Shown here in pieces: positions 6,981 to 14,366 of a stretch of 18,620 bases of DNA. The notes under the pieces were generated by a model. That model had not been told where the DNA came from, made no database searches, and saw nothing but the letters and a program-made list of their open reading frames with translations. The translations under genes and the position numbers were made by a program. The DNA is from Bacillota bacterium. GTDB lineage: Bacteria; Bacillota; Clostridia; Oscillospirales; Acutalibacteraceae. The stretch is from the NCBI GenBank assembly GCA_023401495.1, contig JAEXDU010000183.1, forward strand, positions 1 to 18,620, written 5' to 3'. The first letter of the stretch is position 1. The number at the start of each line of letters is the position of its first letter.

Positions 6981-7868
6981 TCAGATCAGACCATGCTTTT
7001 TCATCACGGAAACCATCTTTTCGCGGTTTGCGTCATTCATGGCCACAAGGGGCAGGCGGCATTCGCCGCTTTCATAGCCGATCAGATTGACAGCTTCCTT
7101 TACCGGAATGGGGTTCACATCGATAAACATGGCGTTCATCAGATCGAGATAGTCCAGAGAAAGCGCGCGGCTCTTTGCAATATCACCGTCAAAGAAGCTC
7201 TGGCAAATATTGTGCATCAAAGCAGGGCAGATGTTCGCAATCACCGAGATGATCCCCTTGCCGCCCAAAGAGAGGATCGGCAGAGTCTGGTCGTCGTTGC
7301 CGGAATAGATGTGCAGGTTATCCCCGCACAGAGCAGCCGTCTGCGCAATAGCGGAAATATCCCCGTTCGCTTCCTTCGTCGCCACAATGTTGGGGTGCTT
7401 GGAAAGCTCCAGATAGGTGGCGGGCTGAATGCCGCAGCCGGTGCGGGAGGGAACATTGTACAGAATGATCGGCAAGTCGGTCGCGTCTGCAATATGAGTG
7501 AAATGCTGAACCAGTCCCGCCTGAGAGGTCTTGTTGTAATAAGGGGTTACGCTCAGCTGAGCATCCGCTCCGTAGCGCTTTGCCTCAACAGCCAACTCAA
7601 TTGCGTATGCCGTGTCATTACTGCCGGTGCCGGCGATCACGGGAACGCGGTGATTGACCTTCTTGATCGAGTATTCCAGAACACCGCAGTGCTCTTCATG
7701 TGACAATGTGGCGGATTCGCCCGTGGTTCCGCAGGCGATGATCGCGTCGGTTCCGTTTTCAATCTGAAAATCAATCAGGCGGCCCAGCATCTCATAGTTG
7801 ACGGAGCCATCTTGATTCATAGGAGTTACAATCGCAACACCGGAGCCGAGAAAAGGTGCCTTTTTCAT
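6981..7868 (-). CDS. dapA: 4-hydroxy-tetrahydrodipicolinate synthase
   Basis: Schiff-base aldolase that condenses pyruvate with aspartate semialdehyde, the first committed step to diaminopimelate and lysine. The 295-residue TIM barrel is of normal length. GTTGES (47-52), SVTPYYNK (106-113), the catalytic tyrosine in LYNVPSRTG (Y137, with substrate-carboxylate-binding R142) and the Schiff-base lysine in VATKEANGD (K165) are all present. AGGAGG lies 8 nt before the ATG at 7868. It follows asd by 64 bp in the riboswitch-controlled operon and supplies the substrate for DapB downstream. Confidence 0.97.
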   Translation of the reverse strand: MKKAPFLGSGVAIVTPMNQDGSVNYEMLGRLIDFQIENGTDAIIACGTTGESATLSHEEHCGVLEYSIKKVNHRVPVIAGTGSNDTAYAIELAVEAKRYGADAQLSVTPYYNKTSQAGLVQHFTHIADATDLPIILYNVPSRTGCGIQPATYLELSKHPNIVATKEANGDISAIAQTAALCGDNLHIYSGNDDQTLPILSLGGKGIISVIANICPALMHNICQSFFDGDIAKSRALSLDYLDLMNAMFIDVNPIPVKEAVNLIGYESGECRLPLVAMNDANREKMVSVMKKHGLI

Positions 7869-7932
7869 AGTAGCAACCTCCTGTTATACAAATAATAATA
7901 ATAAATAATAATCTGAAATCGGATAAAAATGC

Positions 7933-9012
7933 TTAGTCCATATATCCCTGAGCACAGAGCAGCTCGCCCAGCAGAACAGCGCCGCCGGCGGCTCCGCGCA
8001 GAGTGTTGTGGGACAGGCAGACAAATTTGATGTCGTACTGGCTATCGGGACGCAGACGGCCAACAGATACCGCCATGCCGCCTTCCAGATTTCTGTCCAG
8101 CTTTGTCTGCGGACGGTCGTTTTCTTCAAAGTAGTGAAGGAACTGCTTCGGGGCGCTGGGCAGCTCGAGCTGCTGGGGCACACCGGAAAAGTTCTTCCAG
8201 CGGTTCAAAATCTCTTCGATTTCGGGCTTCTTTTCAAAGGAAGCGAACACCGCCGCAATATGGCCGTCGGTTACCGGTACACGGATGCACTGAGCAGTGA
8301 TCGATGGGGAAGTGGCGTTGACAATCTTGTCGCCCTCAATGTGGCCCCAAATCTTCATGGGCTCCTGCTCGGATTTCTCTTCCTCGCCGCCGATATAGGG
8401 GATCACGTTGTCGATCATTTCGGGCCAGGATTCAAAATTCTTACCCGCTCCGGAAATCGCCTGATAGGTGCAGGCCAGAACCTTTGTAACGCCGAAATCC
8501 ATCAAAGGATGCAGAGCCGGTACGTAGCTTTGCAGGGAGCAGTTGGATTTTACCGCGATAAAGCCGCGCTTTGTTCCAAGGCGCTTTCTCTGCGCTGCAA
8601 TGATTTCAGTATGCTCGGGGTTGAGCTCCGGAACCACCATGGGAACATCGGGGGTACCGCGATGTGCGCTGTTGTTCGAAACGACCGGGCATTCCGCCTT
8701 GGCATAGGCCTCTTCCAACGCTTTGATTTCTTCTTTCTTCATATCGACCGCGCAGAATACGAAATCGACCATAGAAGCGATTTTCTCTACGTCCGTATCA
8801 GCGTTAAGCACAATCATATCGGCCATCTTCTCAGGCATGGGGGAAGACATCAGCCAGCGTTTGCCTACGGCCTCGCGGTATGTTTTCCCCGCGGAACGGG
8901 CACTCGCGGCCAACGCGGTCACCTGGAACCACGGGTGGTTTTCCAATAATGTGGCAAAACGCTGTCCCACCATACCTGTTGCTCCAATAATGCCAACCTT
9001 ATACTGTTTCAT
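7933..9012 (-). CDS. asd: Aspartate-semialdehyde dehydrogenase
   Basis: NADPH-dependent enzyme that reduces aspartyl phosphate to aspartate semialdehyde, the branch point for lysine/DAP and threonine/methionine. The 359-residue protein has the nucleotide-binding loop GATGMVGQ (10-17), the catalytic cysteine in KSNCSLQ (C158) and the active-site histidine in VTDGHIAAV (H251). The length and SNCSLQSYVPALHPL-type active site correspond to the archaeal/fungal-type ASADH subfamily rather than the classical E. coli type. AGGAGG lies 8 nt before ATG 9012. It is the first gene after the lysine riboswitch, so lysine should repress it. No aspartokinase gene is in the window. Confidence 0.96.
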   Translation of the reverse strand: MKQYKVGIIGATGMVGQRFATLLENHPWFQVTALAASARSAGKTYREAVGKRWLMSSPMPEKMADMIVLNADTDVEKIASMVDFVFCAVDMKKEEIKALEEAYAKAECPVVSNNSAHRGTPDVPMVVPELNPEHTEIIAAQRKRLGTKRGFIAVKSNCSLQSYVPALHPLMDFGVTKVLACTYQAISGAGKNFESWPEMIDNVIPYIGGEEEKSEQEPMKIWGHIEGDKIVNATSPSITAQCIRVPVTDGHIAAVFASFEKKPEIEEILNRWKNFSGVPQQLELPSAPKQFLHYFEENDRPQTKLDRNLEGGMAVSVGRLRPDSQYDIKFVCLSHNTLRGAAGGAVLLGELLCAQGYMD

Positions 9013-9051
9013 GGGATGTTCCTCCTAATGTAAGAAAATGGAATAAGAAAT

Positions 9052-9074
9052 AAAAAAACCGGTTGAAAACCGGT
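9052..9074 (-). terminator. Lysine-riboswitch terminator upstream of asd
   Basis: On the minus strand ACCGGTT and AACCGGT pair over 7 bp around a 3-nt loop and run into seven T. It lies about 40 nt before the asd start, downstream of the aptamer, as expected for a transcriptional off-switch. Confidence 0.88.
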
Positions 9075-9298
9075 CATCAATCAAATATAATAAAAAGCAT
9101 TCCAGATGCAGTATTCCTGCTGACACTCTGTGATAGCTCTCCACCATAATCTCATGATGACAGTCATGCTGCTGTTCGCAGACATAACCAGGCGAATGCC
9201 TGCCAAGCATTCCCTTCGGCGACTTTCCCTTTCACAGGCTCTCGTCGGTTTTGGCAACCTACATCCCGCTACTTTTGAAAGACGCACCTCTATCTTCT
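9052..9298 (-). promoter_or_regulatory. Lysine riboswitch (L-box) of the asd-dapA-dapB operon
   Basis: On the minus strand the aptamer carries the hallmark L-box blocks in order: GATAGAGGTGCG at the 5' side of P1 (from 9294), AGTAGC, GTCGCCGAAGGGAAT, GACTGTCATC and finally GGTGGAGAGCTATC, whose GCTATC (9137-9132) closes P1 with GATAG. These match the lysC leader of B. subtilis as I know it. An expression platform with an intrinsic terminator follows (9074-9052). Lysine binding should stabilise the aptamer and favour termination before asd, so the operon is repressed when lysine is plentiful. It fills most of the 386-bp gap between asd and queA. Confidence 0.94.
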
Positions 9299-9315
9299 TA
9301 TTTTTATCTTGTTTT

Positions 9316-9345
9316 ATCATAGCACGGGTTGCCATCGGTTGTCAA
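9316..9345 (-). promoter_or_regulatory. Sigma-A promoter of the asd-dapA-dapB operon
   Basis: On the minus strand a perfect -35 TTGACA (9345-9340) and a -10 TATGAT (9321-9316) are separated by 18 nt. Transcription would begin near 9309, just ahead of the riboswitch aptamer. The -35 box lies within the spacer of the divergent queA promoter. Confidence 0.85.
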
Positions 9346-9357
9346 TTTATTTATAAT
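9329..9357 (+). promoter_or_regulatory. Sigma-A promoter of queA
   Basis: TTGCCA (9329-9334) and a perfect TATAAT (9352-9357) are separated by 17 nt. The start of transcription would be near 9364, 35 nt before the queA ATG. The promoter interlocks with that of the divergent dap operon. Confidence 0.8.
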
Positions 9358-9398
9358 AGAATTCGAAAATAATCTGAACCCAATTTAGGAGAGTAAGA

Positions 9399-10436
9399 AT
9401 GGAAAGCACTTTAAGCACAAAAGACTTTGATTTTGACCTGCCCGAGGAGCTGATTGCGCAAACTCCCATTGAGCCGCGAGACGCTTCCCGGCTTTTAATT
9501 TTGGACAAGAAAAGCGGTGAGATTCAGCACCGGCACTTTTATGACATTATCGATTATCTGAATCCGAACGACTGTCTGATCCTGAACGATTCCCGCGTTC
9601 TTCCCGCCAGAATATACGGCATCAAAGAGGGAACAGGGGCAAGGGTAGAGTTTTTGCTTCTGGCCGCGAAAGGGGACGACGTTTGGGAGGTATTGGCTGG
9701 CCCCGGCAAACGGGCCAAGCCCAGAAATCGCTTTTCTTTTGGCGACGGACTCATGACTGCCGAAGTACTGGAAATCATAGAGGGTGGAAACCGTCTCGTC
9801 AGATTCTCTTATCAGGGGAATTTCTATGCTGTTCTCGATCAGATTGGCCAGATGCCCCTGCCGCCTTACATTAAGAAGAAGCTTGAGGATAAGGAACGTT
9901 ATCAAACGGTCTATTCCCGCGAGGTTGGCTCTGCCGCCGCCCCCACCGCCGGGCTGCATTTTACCAAAGAGCTTCTGGGAAAAATCCGAGAGAAGGGAAT
10001 CAAGATCGGGTATGTGACGCTGCATGTCGGCCTCGGCACGTTCCGGCCCGTCAGCGTAGACAAGATCACGGATCACAAGATGCATTCGGAGCATTACTGG
10101 TTGCCGCAGGAAACCGCCGATTTAATCAACGAGACGAAGAAGAACGGCGGCAGAATCATTTCCGTCGGCACCACCAGCTGCCGCACGATCGAATCCGTTG
10201 CAAAAAAAGAGGGCTGCATCAAAGAAAGCGACGGCTTTACGGATATTTTCATCTATCCCGGATTTGAGTTTCAAGTGCTGGACGGCCTGATCACGAACTT
10301 CCACCTGCCCGAAAGCACCCTGATTATGCTGGTATCCGCTTTGGCCGGACGGGAGCATATCCTCAACGCATACCGGATCGCCGTGCAGGAAAAATACTGC
10401 TTTTTCAGCTTTGGCGACGCGATGTTTATTGGATAG
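9399..10436 (+). CDS. queA: S-adenosylmethionine:tRNA ribosyltransferase-isomerase
   Basis: Transfers and isomerises the ribosyl group of SAM onto preQ1 in tRNA to make epoxyqueuosine, the penultimate step of queuosine formation in the anticodon wobble position. The 345-residue protein is full length. Family blocks LILNDSRVLPARI (60-72), GSAAAPTAGLHFT (177-189), LHVGLGTFRPV (208-218) and the ISVGTTSCRT region are intact. AGGAGA precedes the ATG. It acts after Tgt, encoded 144 bp downstream, with no terminator visible between them, so co-transcription is likely. The 144-bp gap itself shows no feature I can name. Confidence 0.97.
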   Translation: MESTLSTKDFDFDLPEELIAQTPIEPRDASRLLILDKKSGEIQHRHFYDIIDYLNPNDCLILNDSRVLPARIYGIKEGTGARVEFLLLAAKGDDVWEVLAGPGKRAKPRNRFSFGDGLMTAEVLEIIEGGNRLVRFSYQGNFYAVLDQIGQMPLPPYIKKKLEDKERYQTVYSREVGSAAAPTAGLHFTKELLGKIREKGIKIGYVTLHVGLGTFRPVSVDKITDHKMHSEHYWLPQETADLINETKKNGGRIISVGTTSCRTIESVAKKEGCIKESDGFTDIFIYPGFEFQVLDGLITNFHLPESTLIMLVSALAGREHILNAYRIAVQEKYCFFSFGDAMFIG

Positions 10437-10580
10437 AAGTTACCGAATTGTAATTTGAAAGAAAAAATTGCGAAATCCTGCTTCCCGTGGGTATGCGCGA
10501 CGCCATGCTGATTCAGTAAAAGACAGGCACGCCGAGCGCTACAGAGCCGCAAAATGAAGAAAGAAAAGGAAACATGAAAT

Positions 10581-11711
10581 ATGCTGAAAGTACAAGCCAC
10601 ACAGGGACGAGCCCGCCGCGGTTCGTTTGAAACCGTACACGGTACGGTTCAGACCCCGGCCTTTATGAATGTCGCGACCGCCGGAGCAATCAAGGGCGCC
10701 GTATCCGCGCTGGATTTAAAGGAGCTGAAATGCCAGGTACAGCTTTGCAACACGTATCACCTGCATTTGCGTCCGGGGGACGAAACCGTTTATCAACTGG
10801 GCGGTCTGCACCGCTTTACCCGCTGGGACGGCCCGATTTTGACAGACAGCGGCGGCTTTCAGGTGTTCTCTCTCGCGAAGCTGCGTAACATCCGGGAAGA
10901 AGGCGTAACGTTCTCCTCCCACATCGACGGGCATAAAATCTTCATGGGGCCGGAGGAAAGCATGCAGATTCAGTCGCATCTGGCTTCGACCATCGCGATG
11001 GCGTTTGACGAATGCGTGGAAAATCCCGCCGAATACGCTTATGCCAGGCAGTCCTGCGCGCGTACCACCCGCTGGCTGCATCGCTGCAAGGCTGAGATGG
11101 ATCGTCTGAACACCCTGCCGGATACCATCAACCCGCATCAGATGCTGTGGGGAATCAATCAGGGCAGCACATACGAGGACCTGCGCATCGAGCATATGAA
11201 GCAGATCCGCGAGCTGGATCTGCCGGGCTATGCCATCGGCGGCCTGGCGGTAGGGGAAAGCGCACAGGAGATGTACCGGATCATTGAAGCCGTTGAACCG
11301 GAAATGCCTGCGGATAAGCCCCGCTACCTGATGGGAGTCGGCACCCCCGACAACATTCTGGAGTCCGTTCGCCGCGGCGTCGATTTCTTCGACTGCGTCA
11401 TGCCCACCCGGAATGCGCGCCATGCCCATCTGTTCACCTGGCAGGGAAGAAGAAATCTGCTCAATGCCAAGTATGCTCTGGACGATGCCCCGCTGGATCC
11501 GGAGTGCGACTGCCCGGTGTGCCGCAGCTTCAGCCGCGCTTATCTGCATCATCTGTTCAAGGCCGGCGAGATGCTGGCGATGCGTCTGGCGGTCATGCAC
11601 AACATCTATTTTTACAATACGCTGATGGAGAAAATTCGCTACTCTTTAGAGCAGGGAAGCTTTGACACATTTTATCTTGAAAACGTTGAAAAACTTGGAC
11701 AAAGAATCTAA
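10581..11711 (+). CDS. tgt: tRNA-guanine transglycosylase
   Basis: Exchanges guanine at position 34 of GUN-anticodon tRNAs for the queuosine precursor (preQ1 in bacteria). The 376-residue TIM-barrel protein has the active-site aspartate in TDSGGFQVFSL (D89), the nucleophilic aspartate in FFDCVMPTRNARHA (D271) and a complete zinc site C309, C311, C314 and H340. AAGGAAA lies before ATG 10581. It sits directly after queA, which uses its product. A strong promoter for the next gene begins 7 bp after its stop codon. Confidence 0.97.
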   Translation: MLKVQATQGRARRGSFETVHGTVQTPAFMNVATAGAIKGAVSALDLKELKCQVQLCNTYHLHLRPGDETVYQLGGLHRFTRWDGPILTDSGGFQVFSLAKLRNIREEGVTFSSHIDGHKIFMGPEESMQIQSHLASTIAMAFDECVENPAEYAYARQSCARTTRWLHRCKAEMDRLNTLPDTINPHQMLWGINQGSTYEDLRIEHMKQIRELDLPGYAIGGLAVGESAQEMYRIIEAVEPEMPADKPRYLMGVGTPDNILESVRRGVDFFDCVMPTRNARHAHLFTWQGRRNLLNAKYALDDAPLDPECDCPVCRSFSRAYLHHLFKAGEMLAMRLAVMHNIYFYNTLMEKIRYSLEQGSFDTFYLENVEKLGQRI

Positions 11712-11717
11712 TTTCTC

Positions 11718-11746
11718 TTGCATGATTTCCCATTTATTGATATAAT
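11718..11746 (+). promoter_or_regulatory. Sigma-A promoter of yajC
   Basis: TTGCAT (11718-11723) and a perfect TATAAT (11741-11746) with a 17-nt spacer lie between the tgt stop and the yajC start, which is 32 nt beyond the -10. Confidence 0.78.
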
Positions 11747-11778
11747 CAAAATTACTAATATGGAGGTGCTGTTTTCTT

Positions 11779-12105
11779 ATGAATCATTTATTACCTTTGG
11801 CGGCAACCGCGGCATCCGGCGGTTCCATGTGGCAAATCATAGTCATCTATGCGCTCTTGTTCGGTGCGCTTTATTTCTTTATGATCCGCCCGCAGCAGAA
11901 GAAGAAAAAGGCGGAGGAAGCTCTGCGCAAGAACGTTCAGGTCGGCGATGAAATCACGACAATCGGCGGTATTGTCGGGCGCATTGTGGCCATCAAGGAA
12001 GAGAGCGAAAGCTTTGTGCTGGAAACCGGAATCGACCGCACCAAGATCATTGTGAAGCGCTGGGCGCTGGGCAAGATCAACACCGTTCATGAGGATGACA
12101 AATAA
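11779..12105 (+). CDS. yajC: Preprotein translocase accessory subunit YajC
   Basis: Small Sec-associated inner-membrane protein of the SecDF-YajC subcomplex. The 108-residue product has one membrane helix (about 18-36), then the YajC signature FFMIRPQQKKKK (33-44) and a small soluble domain containing VGDEITTIGGIVGRIV. GGAGG lies 12 nt before ATG 11779, a somewhat long spacing. Its own promoter follows tgt, and the queA-tgt-yajC order is widely conserved in bacteria. The next gene downstream is a TIGR04086-type membrane protein, beyond a hairpin that may end this transcript. Confidence 0.95.
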   Translation: MNHLLPLAATAASGGSMWQIIVIYALLFGALYFFMIRPQQKKKKAEEALRKNVQVGDEITTIGGIVGRIVAIKEESESFVLETGIDRTKIIVKRWALGKINTVHEDDK

Positions 12106-12142
12106 ACAATCCTCCACCGGCTGAAGAAAAACTAGTATATTT

Positions 12143-12192
12143 TACCCCTCCTGCGAATATCTATGAAGCGTAGAGAACATGCAGGAGGGGTA
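12143..12192 (+). promoter_or_regulatory. Hairpin enclosing the ribosome binding site of the next gene (terminator or translational switch)
   Basis: TACCCCTCCTGC (12143-12154) and GCAGGAGGGGTA (12181-12192) are exactly complementary over 12 bp. The 26-nt loop contains a smaller CTATG / CGTAG stem. The right arm holds the AGGAGGGG Shine-Dalgarno sequence of the gene starting at 12200, and the hairpin is followed by a T-rich TTTTATT. It can therefore be read as the yajC terminator, as a structure blocking translation of the next gene, or both. Confidence 0.7.
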
Positions 12193-12199
12193 TTTTATT

Positions 12200-12628
12200 A
12201 TGAAAAGACCAAAAAGAGTGAAATCCAATAGAGAGCGTTCCCAAAATCCCGTTTGGAAAATACTTCGTCCGATTGTGTTCGGCACTCTGGCCGGGGCGGT
12301 AATATGCACCGTTCTGCTGCTGGTGCTTTCTCTGGTTCTGGTTGCCGCAAAGCAATTGCCTCAAAGCCTGCTTCAGCCGATCACCGTGCTGATCGCCGCT
12401 CTGGGCGCGTTTTTTGCCGGGTATACGGCTGCGCGCATGTCTGGTGAACGCGGGATGCTGTACGGCGCGGGCTCAGCCCTTTTGCTGTTTGGGCTGCTGT
12501 TTTTGGCGGGGCTTACCGTTTCGGGAGAAAGCATTTCGGCCTTCATGCTCACAAAGGGCCTGATCATGATTCTGACAGGTGCCATCGCGGGTATTTTGTC
12601 GGTAAACAAAAAATCCAGGCGAAAATAG
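12200..12628 (+). CDS. TIGR04086 family small membrane protein
   Basis: A 142-residue protein with a basic N terminus (MKRPKRVKSNRER) and four predicted membrane helices (about 25-48, 58-75, 86-107 and 115-135), ending in a basic tail KKSRRK. Its topology and position immediately before the SCIFF genes match the TIGR04086 family of clostridia, whose function is unknown. ATG 12200 is chosen because AGGAGGGG is 10 nt upstream; an in-frame ATG at 12179 lies before that site inside the hairpin loop. The family call rests on context and topology more than on a diagnostic motif. Confidence 0.75.
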   Translation: MKRPKRVKSNRERSQNPVWKILRPIVFGTLAGAVICTVLLLVLSLVLVAAKQLPQSLLQPITVLIAALGAFFAGYTAARMSGERGMLYGAGSALLLFGLLFLAGLTVSGESISAFMLTKGLIMILTGAIAGILSVNKKSRRK

Positions 12629-12630
12629 GC

Positions 12631-12659
12631 TTTTCAAGTTTCCATTCTTGTGCTATAAT
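12631..12659 (+). promoter_or_regulatory. Promoter of the SCIFF precursor gene
   Basis: A perfect TATAAT (12654-12659) has an extended -10 TG (12651-12652) and a weak -35 TTTTCA (12631-12636) at 17-nt spacing. It begins 3 bp after the previous stop codon and lies 35 nt before the ATG at 12695. Confidence 0.75.
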
Positions 12660-12694
12660 ATTGGCATTAAAATTTGTGAAATGGGGATTTTGAA

Positions 12695-12844
12695 ATGAAA
12701 CAGATCAAAACTTTGAATAAAGCCAACCTGAAAGAGAGCGCTGTCAAGGGCGGCTGCGGCGAGTGCCAGGCATCCTGCCAGTCTGCCTGCAAAACCTCCT
12801 GCACCGTAGCGAACCAGAAGTGTGAGAATGCGCAGAGAGCGTAA
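12695..12844 (+). CDS. scfA: SCIFF ranthipeptide precursor (six cysteines in forty-five residues)
   Basis: A 49-residue peptide easily missed because of its length. It begins MKQIKTLNKANLK, the conserved SCIFF leader, and contains exactly six cysteines (C21, C24, C28, C32, C36, C43) in a core reading CGECQASCQSACKTSCTVAN. This is nearly invariant across Clostridia (family TIGR03973). In the Thermoanaerobacter homologue the maturase links Cys32 to Thr37 by a thioether; both C32 and T37 are present here at the same numbers. The peptide has its own promoter, and a hairpin terminator separates it from the maturase gene, so peptide should exceed enzyme. No dedicated protease or exporter lies beside it. 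The biological role of SCIFF is not settled. The Shine-Dalgarno sequence (GGGGA) is modest. Confidence 0.95.
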   Translation: MKQIKTLNKANLKESAVKGGCGECQASCQSACKTSCTVANQKCENAQRA

Positions 12845-12880
12845 TTTCTGATTGAGACTGCGGCCGGATAAGATCAAATG

Positions 12881-12913
12881 ATGGAAGGGACAGGATTCTG
12901 TCCCTTCCATTTT
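12881..12913 (+). terminator. Partial terminator between SCIFF precursor and maturase
   Basis: ATGGAAGGGACAG (12881-12893) and CTGTCCCTTCCAT (12898-12910) form a perfect 13-bp stem with a 4-nt loop, followed by only four T before G. The strong stem with a short tail suggests incomplete termination, letting some transcripts reach the maturase gene 21 nt further on. Confidence 0.8.
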
Positions 12914-12933
12914 GTGCGGATGGAGAAAGAGAT

Positions 12934-14298
12934 ATGATACACAAATATTACCTGAACGGATATTACATTGTTCTCGATACCAACAGCGGAGCAGTTCACG
13001 TGTTTGACGAGCTGCCCTACCTGATGCTGGATTCTTTTACAGACAGTGTACCGGAAGAGCAGCCGGAAGAAATCAAACGAGATCTCCTCGGGCGGTTCTC
13101 GGAATCCGAAATTGATGAGGCCTATGAGGAGCTGCTCGAGCTGTACCGTTCCGGTCTGCTGTACTCCAAAGATGAGTACGAGCAGTTCTGCGATATGCTG
13201 CGGGATGCCCCGGTCAAATCCATGTGCCTGAATGTGGCGCACGACTGCAATCTGCGCTGCGAATACTGCTTTGCGGCCAAGGGCGACTTCGGCCGCGGCC
13301 GGATGCTGATGCCCTTTGAGGTCGGCAAGCGCGCGATCGATTTTCTGATCGAGCAGTCCGTGGGGCGTCACAATCTGGAGCTTGATTTCTTCGGCGGCGA
13401 ACCGCTGATGAATTTTGAGGTCGTGAAGAAGGTTGTGGATTACGCCCGCAGCATCGAAAAGCAGCACAACAAGAACTTCCGCTTTACGATCACAACGAAC
13501 GGCCTGCTGCTGACAGACGACAAAATCGAATATATCAACCGCGAGATGTCCAATGTGGTTCTGTCCCTGGACGGCCGCAAGGAGATCAACGATCTGCTCC
13601 GTGTCCGTACGGACGGACGCGGCAGCTACGACAGGATCGTCCCGAATTATCAGAAGCTGGTTTCTACCCGCGGCGATAAGGACTACTATGTGCGCGGTAC
13701 GTTTACCACCCATAACCTCGACTTCTCCAAGGATGTCCTGCATATGGCAGAGCTGGGGTTCGATCAGCTTTCCATCGAGCCGGTGGTGTCGGACGAAAAA
13801 CTGGATTACTCCCTGAAAGAGAAGGACCTGCCCAGCGTGTTTGAGGAATACGACCGTCTGGCGAATCTCCTCATCCAGCGCAGGAAAGAGGGAAGAGGCT
13901 TTAATTTCTTCCACTTTATGCTCGACCTTGACCAGGGCCCCTGCGCGATCAAGCGGCTGCGCGGCTGCGGCTGCGGCAACGAATACATCGCGGTCACTCC
14001 GGAGGGAGATATTTTCCCGTGTCATCAGTTTGTCGGGGACGATGAGTGGAGGATGGGAAATATCATGCAGGGAACCTTCGATCGTTCGATGAAACAAAAA
14101 TTTGCTCAATATAATATTTACAGCAAAAAGGATTGCCGGAACTGTTGGGCCAAGTTCTACTGCAGCGGCGGGTGCAACGCCAACAGCTGGCAGTATGAGG
14201 GGGACATTCTGAAACCCCATACGATTTCCTGTGAGCTGGAGAAAAAGCGTCTGGAATGCGCCATTATGATGAAGGCCGCTCTGGCAGATACAGAGTGA
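12934..14298 (+). CDS. scfB: SCIFF radical SAM/SPASM maturase
   Basis: Radical SAM peptide-modifying enzyme that forms a cysteine-threonine thioether in the SCIFF peptide (family TIGR03974; characterised homologues include CteB of Clostridium thermocellum). The 454-residue protein has an N-terminal RiPP-recognition winged-helix-like region (about 1-90), the SAM-cluster motif CNLRCEYC (C105, C109, C112), GGEP at 154-157, and a C-terminal SPASM domain with cysteines at 337, 345, 347, 363, 401, 404, 410, 414 and 433, enough for two auxiliary iron-sulfur clusters. ATG 12934 follows GGAGAAAGAG. It sits 89 bp after the precursor gene, across a terminator. The enzyme should act in the cytoplasm under reducing conditions. 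Confidence 0.95.
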   Translation: MIHKYYLNGYYIVLDTNSGAVHVFDELPYLMLDSFTDSVPEEQPEEIKRDLLGRFSESEIDEAYEELLELYRSGLLYSKDEYEQFCDMLRDAPVKSMCLNVAHDCNLRCEYCFAAKGDFGRGRMLMPFEVGKRAIDFLIEQSVGRHNLELDFFGGEPLMNFEVVKKVVDYARSIEKQHNKNFRFTITTNGLLLTDDKIEYINREMSNVVLSLDGRKEINDLLRVRTDGRGSYDRIVPNYQKLVSTRGDKDYYVRGTFTTHNLDFSKDVLHMAELGFDQLSIEPVVSDEKLDYSLKEKDLPSVFEEYDRLANLLIQRRKEGRGFNFFHFMLDLDQGPCAIKRLRGCGCGNEYIAVTPEGDIFPCHQFVGDDEWRMGNIMQGTFDRSMKQKFAQYNIYSKKDCRNCWAKFYCSGGCNANSWQYEGDILKPHTISCELEKKRLECAIMMKAALADTE

Positions 14299-14366
14299 AC
14301 CGGAACTTTTTCTGTCGTAACCTTTTGTGTGAGCCTACCCGAAAAACGTGATATGGAATGCCCATG

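Noticed and set aside
9130..9372. 80-codon plus-strand open frame upstream of queA
   Set aside because: It covers the lysine riboswitch and the promoters of both divergent genes; the conserved sequence is explained by RNA structure.
10437..10580. 144-bp gap between queA and tgt as a possible small gene or RNA
   Set aside because: No credible start with ribosome binding site, promoter or stable stem was found.
10716..11600. 294-codon open frame antisense to tgt
   Set aside because: Shadow of tgt, whose catalytic and zinc residues are all intact on the plus strand.
12179..12199. Earlier in-frame ATG for the TIGR04086 protein
   Set aside because: It precedes the Shine-Dalgarno sequence, lies in the hairpin loop, and would encode the ribosome binding site itself.
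12874..14220. 448-codon open frame antisense to the SCIFF maturase
   Set aside because: A by-product of codon bias in the maturase gene; the plus strand has full motif-level homology and the antisense product has no recognisable domain.
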